Below, piece by piece: positions 6,710 to 9,145 of a stretch of DNA of 9,145 bases. Both the position numbers and the translations under genes were made by a program. The stretch is from an uncultured Oscillospiraceae bacterium (GTDB lineage: Bacteria; Bacillota; Clostridia; Oscillospirales; Acutalibacteraceae), in assembly GCA_910587835.1 (NCBI GenBank), contig CAJUNQ010000104.1, positions 1-9,145 on the forward strand, read 5' to 3'. Below the pieces are notes generated by a model. It did no database searches, was not told the DNA's origin, and saw only the letters and a program-made list of their open reading frames with translations. Within the stretch, counting starts at the first letter, position 1, and each line of letters opens with the position of its first letter.

Positions 6710-6928
6710 ATGCCAACCATTTCTATTGTGTGCGGCGCGCTGGACGGGCCGCAGAAAGCGGAGCTCATTCAACGGCTGACCGCTGCGGCGGCAGAGGTCA
6801 CCCAGATTCCCACGGAGTTTTTCACCGTGACCATTCAGGAGCTGCCGGATGAGAATTTTGGGATCGGCGGCAGAAATATCGGGGAGATTAAGGCTGAGTA
6901 TGCTGCCCGGAGTCAGGGCCTGTGCTGA
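6710..6928 (+). CDS. 4-oxalocrotonate tautomerase-family small protein
   Basis: This 72-residue protein begins MPTISIVCG. The family uses the proline exposed after Met removal as its catalytic base, and that proline is present. The pattern PQKAELIQRLTAAAAEVTQIP-FFTVTIQEL and the later GIGGRN loop are typical of 4-OT-like tautomerases, which act as small oligomers on enol/keto substrates; the substrate here is unknown. Usual length is about 60-65, so it carries a short extra C-terminal tail (EYAARSQGLC). GAGGAGGAG at 6695-6703 provides a strong ribosome binding site, and the start lies 3 nt after the previous stop. It is the third of four genes between leuC and leuD. Confidence 0.9.
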   Translation: MPTISIVCGALDGPQKAELIQRLTAAAAEVTQIPTEFFTVTIQELPDENFGIGGRNIGEIKAEYAARSQGLC

Positions 6929-7059
6929 CAACAGAAGGGCGGTTCTTCCGGTATGCTTATTCACCTTGCACCCGGCAAAATACGCCTGGAAATGCCGGCC
7001 CTCTGGCTGTGGAAGTGGGGCGGAGGCGTCGGGCTGAAAAGAGACAGGAGGCGCAGCAT

Positions 7060-7563
7060 GTGAGCACAATAGACACCGTCCTTCATGGGAGATGGGACGA
7101 ACTGGAGGTCCAGCACAAAACCGGCCCCGAATCGGTAAACAGCGCGGGAGAGAGCTGCGGGGAGTATGAATATTACCGCAGGAGGTTTGTAAGGCTGGGT
7201 CAGGCCAGGCAGTCTGTGGTCAGCGTGTACGAGATTCCTCCGGGCAAGGCCGCGTATCCCTATCACTACCATTTGAAGAACGAGGAGACCTTTTTCATTG
7301 TCAGCGGCCGAGGACTGCTGCGCACTCCGGAGGGAGAGCGGGAGGTGGCTGCGGGAGACCTGCTCTTTTTCCCTGCGGAGCCGGGCGGGGCCCATAAGCT
7401 CACCAACATGGGCGGAGAGGCCCTTGTCTATGTGGACTTTGACACCCAAAATGATTTGGACGCAGCGGTGTACCCGGACTCCAGGAAGCTGGGGGTGTGG
7501 GGCCGGGGCGTCAACCAGGTTTTTATGGAGAAGGACGCTGTGGAGTACTATAAAGGGGAGTGA
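7060..7563 (+). CDS. Cupin-domain protein
   Basis: With a GTG start at 7060 the product is 167 residues. A single cupin barrel is evident. Motif 1 runs G62 to G83, with the metal ligands H69, H71 and E75 or E76 (YHYHLKNEETFFIVSG). Motif 2 has GD at 99-100, P105 and H112 (GDLLFFPAEPGGAHKLTN). Such small cupins bind a divalent metal and are often isomerases, dioxygenases or sugar-binding proteins; the sequence does not say which. The GTG is chosen because AGGAGG lies at 7046-7051, 8 nt upstream. An in-frame GTG at 6922, overlapping the tautomerase stop, would add 46 residues unlike any cupin. A hairpin follows the stop before leuD. Confidence 0.87.
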   Translation: MSTIDTVLHGRWDELEVQHKTGPESVNSAGESCGEYEYYRRRFVRLGQARQSVVSVYEIPPGKAAYPYHYHLKNEETFFIVSGRGLLRTPEGEREVAAGDLLFFPAEPGGAHKLTNMGGEALVYVDFDTQNDLDAAVYPDSRKLGVWGRGVNQVFMEKDAVEYYKGE

Positions 7564-7589
7564 GCCGCCGGAAGCAGGCGGCGCGGCTC
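7562..7589 (+). other. Intercistronic stem-loop between the cupin gene and leuD
   Basis: Directly on the cupin stop codon two alternative perfect stems can form: GAGCCGC (7562-7568) with GCGGCTC (7583-7589), or GCCGCC (7564-7569) with GGCGGC (7577-7582) around a 7-nt loop. No T-run follows (CCAAAACC), so it is unlikely to terminate. It may stabilise or process the mRNA, or weaken read-through into leuD. Confidence 0.5.
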
Positions 7590-7608
7590 CAAAACCATCA
7601 TAAAAAGG

Positions 7609-7620
7609 AGCGATATCGCT
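7609..7620 (+). promoter_or_regulatory. 12-bp palindrome AGCGATATCGCT between ribosome binding site and leuD start
   Basis: The sequence reads the same on both strands, overlaps the last two bases of the AAGGAG ribosome binding site and ends exactly at the leuD ATG. It could be a protein-binding operator or a dimerising RNA element, or it may be chance. No second copy was noticed upstream of leuC. Confidence 0.35.
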
Positions 7621-8103
7621 ATGAATGCAAAAGGCACGGTACACAAGTATGGAGACGATGTAAACACGGATGTGATTATCCCCGCCCGGTATCTGAATAC
7701 GGCCTCCCACGCGGAGCTTGCCAGCCACTGCATGGAGGACATTGACAAGGATTTCGTCAAGAACGTGAAGCCCGGCGATGTGGTGGTGGCCGGGAAGAAT
7801 TTCGGCTGCGGCTCCTCTCGGGAGCACGCGCCCATTGCCCTGAAGGCCAGCGGGGCCTCCTGTGTTATTGCCAAGACCTTTGCCCGGATTTTCTACCGCA
7901 ACTCCATTAACATCGGCTTCCCTATTCTGGAGTGCCCGGAGGCGGCGGAGGAGATTCAGCCCGGCGATGTGGTGGCAGTGGACTTTGACAGCGGCCTGAT
8001 CACGGACGAGACCACGGGCAAGACCTATCAGGCACAGCCCTACCCGGAGTTTTTGCAGAATATCATCAAAAGCGGCGGGCTTTTGGAGTCTATCAACCGA
8101 TGA
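7621..8103 (+). CDS. leuD: 3-isopropylmalate dehydratase small subunit LeuD
   Basis: LeuD (160 residues, typical of the short form paired with a 419-residue LeuC) supplies the swivelling domain that completes the isopropylmalate isomerase active site. It opens with GTVHKYGDDVNTDVIIPARYLNT and carries the signature GKNFGCGSSREHAPIALKASG (58-78), whose Ser-Ser-Arg contacts substrate. The loop after PAR reads YLNT, part of the segment that discriminates isopropylmalate from homoaconitate in this family; clostridial LeuD proteins commonly have this version, so I keep the leucine assignment. AAGGAG at 7605-7610 is the ribosome binding site, and a 12-bp perfect palindrome fills the gap to the ATG. 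The stop overlaps the next start as ATGA. About 2.5 kb separates it from its partner leuC. Confidence 0.95.
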   Translation: MNAKGTVHKYGDDVNTDVIIPARYLNTASHAELASHCMEDIDKDFVKNVKPGDVVVAGKNFGCGSSREHAPIALKASGASCVIAKTFARIFYRNSINIGFPILECPEAAEEIQPGDVVAVDFDSGLITDETTGKTYQAQPYPEFLQNIIKSGGLLESINR

Positions 8104-8750
8104 CTGGCATGGATAATATTTATTTTCCCAGCTGCAATTTTACCAAGGCCAGTCCGCAGGCGGCAAAGAAGCTGCGGGATTGGCTGAAGGAGCAGATGCC
8201 AGTGGCGGGGTGCTGCTGCGTGGACAAAAGGGGGTATCCGGCGGGGAGCCGGGCCCTGTACCTCTGTCAGGCCTGCCGGGAGGGGCTGGAAGAGCGGTTT
8301 CCCCAGCTGCTGCCAGAGAACCTGTTTGTCTGGCTGGACCGGGAGGGAGGTCTTGCCCTGCCTGATTACAGCGGGCTGACTGTGAGCCTGCAGGACTGCT
8401 GGCGGGACCGGGCGCATCCGGAGATTCATCAGGCTGTGCGGAGCCTGCTAGGGAAAATGGGGGTAACAGTCCGGGAGATTGCCGGGAGCCGGGAGGCGGC
8501 GGACTACTGCGGGAACCTGCATTTTCAACCCAAGCGTCCGGAGGCTGAGGCTCTGGTAAGCGCCCGGCCGGGGACGCCGCTCTGGCAGTTCCCGGAGGAG
8601 GAGCAGCGGGTGATTTTCGCGGAACAGCTGGAAAAGCACGGAGGCCTGCCGGTGCTCTGCTATTGCAACCGCTGCAAGCTGGGCATAGAGACAGCAGGAG
8701 GCCGGGCTGTGCATTTGATGGAGCTGGTTATGGACGCTTACCAAGGGTAA
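8100..8750 (+). CDS. Cysteine-rich CCG-domain (HdrB-like) protein, two repeats
   Basis: This 216-residue protein overlaps leuD by 4 nt (ATGA); an ATG at 8109 is an alternative start. It has two rounds of the CCG pattern C-(n)-CC(G)-(n)-CxxC, the domain that holds Fe-S clusters in HdrB, GlpC and LutA-type proteins. Round one has Cys12 (FPSCNF), Cys38-Cys40 (GCCCVDK) and Cys56/Cys59 (CQAC). Round two has Cys100 (LQDCWRDRAHPE, like the family's DPCHLGR), Cys137 (DYCGN, where one Cys of CCG is replaced by Tyr), and Cys187, Cys189 and Cys192 (CYCNRC). Full-length HdrB is about 290 residues, so this is a compact version. No transmembrane segment or partner flavoprotein is visible. Coupling to leuD suggests a redox or Fe-S-related role with isopropylmalate isomerase, which is inference. 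Confidence 0.82.
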   Translation: MTGMDNIYFPSCNFTKASPQAAKKLRDWLKEQMPVAGCCCVDKRGYPAGSRALYLCQACREGLEERFPQLLPENLFVWLDREGGLALPDYSGLTVSLQDCWRDRAHPEIHQAVRSLLGKMGVTVREIAGSREAADYCGNLHFQPKRPEAEALVSARPGTPLWQFPEEEQRVIFAEQLEKHGGLPVLCYCNRCKLGIETAGGRAVHLMELVMDAYQG

Positions 8751-8788
8751 GTGGATTGCCAGAGGGAAACAGGAATAGAGCGAAAAAG

Positions 8789-8814
8789 AGCCCCCTGGCG
8801 TGTGCCAGGGAGCT
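8789..8814 (-). terminator. Terminator of the minus-strand coiled-coil gene
   Basis: AGCCCCCTGGC (8789-8799) and GCCAGGGAGCT (8804-8814) form a hairpin with a 4-nt loop. On the minus strand all 11 positions can pair (one U-G wobble) and CTTTTT follows, so it terminates the minus-strand gene ending at 8853. On the plus strand one pair becomes A-C and the T-run is poorer, but it may also stop the leu operon 39 nt after its last stop. Confidence 0.8.
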
Positions 8815-8852
8815 TGCTTTTGTAGGCGGTAGGAGGGAGCGGTCCTGGGGGG

Positions 8853-9145
8853 CTACAGAGGAATGCCGATTTGAGAGGCAGCTTTTTCTGTCCATTCCAC
8901 CAGAAGATTCGCGGCTCCCCGGGTAACGGCGGCCTCGTATTTGATGACCTCCACATCCTTTTCCAGAACCGTCAGCTGTCCCTCGATCTTATCCAGGCGT
9001 TGGTCAACAGTGTCCAAGCGTTGGTCGACCTGTTCCAGGTGTTGGTCGACAGCGTCCAGGCGCTGGTCGACCTGTTCCAGGTGTTGGTCGACAGCGTCCA
9101 GGCGCTGGTCGACCTGTTCCAGGTGTTGGTCGACAGCGTCCAGGC
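8853..9145 (-). CDS. Coiled-coil repeat protein, C-terminal part (5' end outside window)
   Basis: The minus strand is open from the window edge to a TAG at 8853-8855, giving 96 residues of the C-terminus; no start lies inside the window. It is a regular heptad coiled coil. The 14-residue unit LDAVDQHLEQVDQR occurs three times, followed by LDTVDQR, LDKIEGQ, LTVLEKD and VEVIKYE, with Leu and Val/Ile/Leu at the a and d positions throughout. The tail TRGAANLLVEWTEKAASQIGIPL is less regular and moderately hydrophobic. Function is unknown; short coiled-coil proteins with repeated LDxVDQR heptads are common in Clostridia, and some belong to phage or surface structures. The reading frame spans the repeat exactly, so copy-number changes would keep it open. 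Its terminator lies at 8789-8814, convergent with the leu operon. Confidence 0.8.
   Translation of the reverse strand, partial: LDAVDQHLEQVDQRLDAVDQHLEQVDQRLDAVDQHLEQVDQRLDTVDQRLDKIEGQLTVLEKDVEVIKYEAAVTRGAANLLVEWTEKAASQIGIPL
9000..9145. repeat. 42-bp tandem repeat inside the coiled-coil gene
   Basis: Units start at 9021, 9063 and 9105 (the last truncated at the window edge after 41 bases). The first differs from the second at one base; the second and the visible part of the third are identical. Each unit is two related 21-bp halves, and a diverged half-unit lies at 9000-9020. The period equals 14 codons, two heptads. Confidence 0.95.

Noticed and set aside
6922..7059. Longer cupin starting at GTG 6922
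   Set aside because: The added 46 residues look unlike cupin sequence, and the AGGAGG at 7046-7051 clearly supports the GTG at 7060.
3818..8750. Defence, toxin-antitoxin or biosynthetic cluster between leuC and leuD
   Set aside because: The four inserted genes match general enzyme or unknown families; no nuclease, toxin, transposase or secondary-metabolite core enzyme is visible.
9000..9145. Possible CRISPR array from regularly spaced repeats
   Set aside because: The 42-bp units abut with no unique spacers, preserve an open reading frame and encode coiled-coil heptads.

Overview
The window looks like chromosomal DNA of a GC-rich Gram-positive anaerobe, most likely Clostridia and probably the Oscillospiraceae (Flavonifractor/Oscillibacter-like). 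The basis is AAAGGAGG-type ribosome binding sites, clean TTGACA/TATAAT promoters, a T-box riboswitch, clostridial-type LeuC and LeuD proteins, and clostridial accessory families (DUF3788, DUF3795, a GNAT/pyrophosphatase-like fusion). The taxon is an inference from style and family content, not from a marker gene.

Layout. Positions 1-417 hold no credible gene. They carry two compact inverted-repeat elements (about 17-124 and 274-358). A consensus promoter (418-446) drives a T-box leader (about 453-753) that ends in an intrinsic terminator and controls a TrpB2-type tryptophan synthase beta chain (793-2163). A GNAT acetyltransferase follows but is broken by two frameshifts (2198-2730), and a terminator ends this unit. 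A second promoter (2827-2855) drives a single-pass membrane protein of unknown function (2898-3650) with its own terminator.

From 3818 to 8750 runs a tight plus-strand operon: leuC, a GNAT/pyrophosphatase-like fusion, a DUF3788-DUF3795 protein, a 4-oxalocrotonate tautomerase-like protein, a cupin, leuD and a CCG-domain cysteine-rich protein. LeuC and LeuD together form isopropylmalate isomerase, the [4Fe-4S] enzyme of leucine synthesis. Here about 2.5 kb and four unrelated small genes separate them. Several junctions overlap or nearly touch (TAATG at leuC, ATGA at leuD), so the accessory genes are probably co-translated with the isomerase subunits. No leucine T-box precedes leuC.

The right edge carries the 3' end of a minus-strand gene (8853 to beyond 9145). 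It encodes a coiled coil built from a near-perfect 42-bp (14-residue) tandem repeat and ends in its own terminator, convergent with the leu operon.

The most interesting points are the split leuC/leuD operon with its accessory cassette, the Cys-rich CCG protein coupled to leuD, the enzyme fusion, the T-box on trpB2, and the 42-bp coiled-coil repeat. I see no phage, CRISPR, defence or transposase genes.
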